From NCBI GenBank assembly GCA_965602635.1, contig CBFCZU010000262.1:1-5760 (forward strand): a stretch of DNA of 5,760 nt, in the 5' to 3' direction. A program made the position numbers and the translations under genes. The notes beneath the pieces are model-generated. The model did not search any database. It saw only the letters and a program-made list of their open reading frames with translations, and was not told where the DNA came from. Positions 5,557-5,760 of the stretch are shown here, piece after piece (position 1 is the stretch's first letter; each line of letters opens with the position of its first letter). Origin of the DNA: CBFCZU01 sp965602635 (lineage in GTDB: Bacteria; Planctomycetota; Phycisphaerae; SM23-33).

Positions 5557-5760
5557 ATGAAGGCCAGACTCACCAAGCTGGTGGGCCTGGGCCTGCTGAA
5601 GGAACAGGCTGCCGGGAACGTCGAGGCGTTGGTCGCCGCGGGCGACCCGCTTGACGACGCCAGCGGCCCACACCCGGAGCAAAACGCCAATTCTCGGAAA
5701 GCTCCGGAACGAAACGGAATCCCGATGGATCGGGACGGAAAGTTCCGGAACGAAACGGAA
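5557..5760 (+). CDS. Possible small ORF open to the right edge; uncertain
   Basis: ATG at 5557 opens a frame with no stop before the window ends (68 visible codons). Its first 40 or so residues (MKARLTKLVGLGLLKEQAAG, then NVEALVAAGDPLDDASGP) use almost only G/C at third positions, like the genes here. From about 5674 that bias fades, and from 5695 the frame crosses a repeat whose 41-base period is not a multiple of three. No Shine-Dalgarno core sits at normal spacing, and I recognise no family. It may be a genuine short gene, a remnant, or chance coding-like sequence. Confidence 0.3.
   Translation, partial: MKARLTKLVGLGLLKEQAAGNVEALVAAGDPLDDASGPHPEQNANSRKAPERNGIPMDRDGKFRNETE
5695..5760. repeat. 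41-base-period repeat of phased CGGAA units, running off the window edge
   Basis: A 25-base block at 5695-5719 recurs at 5736-5760 with a single C/T difference (GCTCC against GTTCC). The 16 bases between them (5720-5735) are a perfect inverted repeat, TCCCGAT-GG-ATCGGGA. The pentamer CGGAA starts at 5695, 5705, 5715, 5736, 5746 and 5756, with a TGGAT at 5726, so the whole block consists of units of 10 or 11 bases. CGGAA-AG-TTCCG (5736-5747) is also a perfect inverted repeat. The array continues beyond the window or stops exactly at its edge; its extent cannot be seen. Confidence 0.7.

Noticed and set aside
4996..5690. Two long minus-strand ORFs over the coiled-coil gene and its downstream region
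   Set aside because: They are antisense shadows, rich in Ser/Arg/Ala; the plus frame has a signal peptide, a coiled coil and a ribosome binding site.
5695..5760. CRISPR array reading of the right-edge repeat
   Set aside because: Only two repeats are visible. The 16-base interval is itself a palindrome and too short for a spacer, the block is built of 10-base subunits, and no cas gene is in the window.

Overview
The window is GC-rich with a strong third-position GC bias. It holds five protein-coding segments and no RNA gene that I can see. The families present fit a member of the Planctomycetota or a related PVC-group bacterium: a B12-type radical SAM enzyme tail, a large VCBS/FG-GAP-type propeller protein of the W-Y-x-x-P ... 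W-x-x-H type, a CBM9-like/transglutaminase-like fusion, and a small exported coiled-coil protein. This placement is inferred from protein style, not from a marker gene.

Layout. Bases 1-588 (+) are the 3' end of a radical SAM gene. After a 60-base convergent gap come two co-oriented minus-strand genes. In transcription order these are a 734-residue Ca-loop beta-propeller protein (4524 to 2320) and, 33 bases downstream, a 545-residue protein (2286 to 649) with a CBM9-like N-terminal half and a transglutaminase-like C-terminal half. Both have recognisable ribosome binding sites and look like an operon. A 396-base divergent intergenic region (4525-4920) separates them from a plus-strand gene (4921-5466) for a 181-residue exported, Arg-rich, coiled-coil protein. 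That gene is followed directly by a strong GC hairpin. The right end holds a weakly supported ORF open to the edge (from 5557), which runs into a 41-base-period repeat built of about 10-base units (5695-5760).

How they work together. The propeller protein and the CBM9/transglutaminase protein are probably co-expressed. Both look like binding or scaffolding proteins, one also carrying a plausible Cys-His-Asp site, but neither has a visible signal peptide and no substrate can be assigned. The strongest internal result is that the propeller protein is a head-to-tail duplication of a complete seven-bladed propeller: each blade n matches blade n+7, including degenerate blades that have lost their Ca-binding loops. 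The most unexplained DNA is the phased CGGAA repeat at the right edge.
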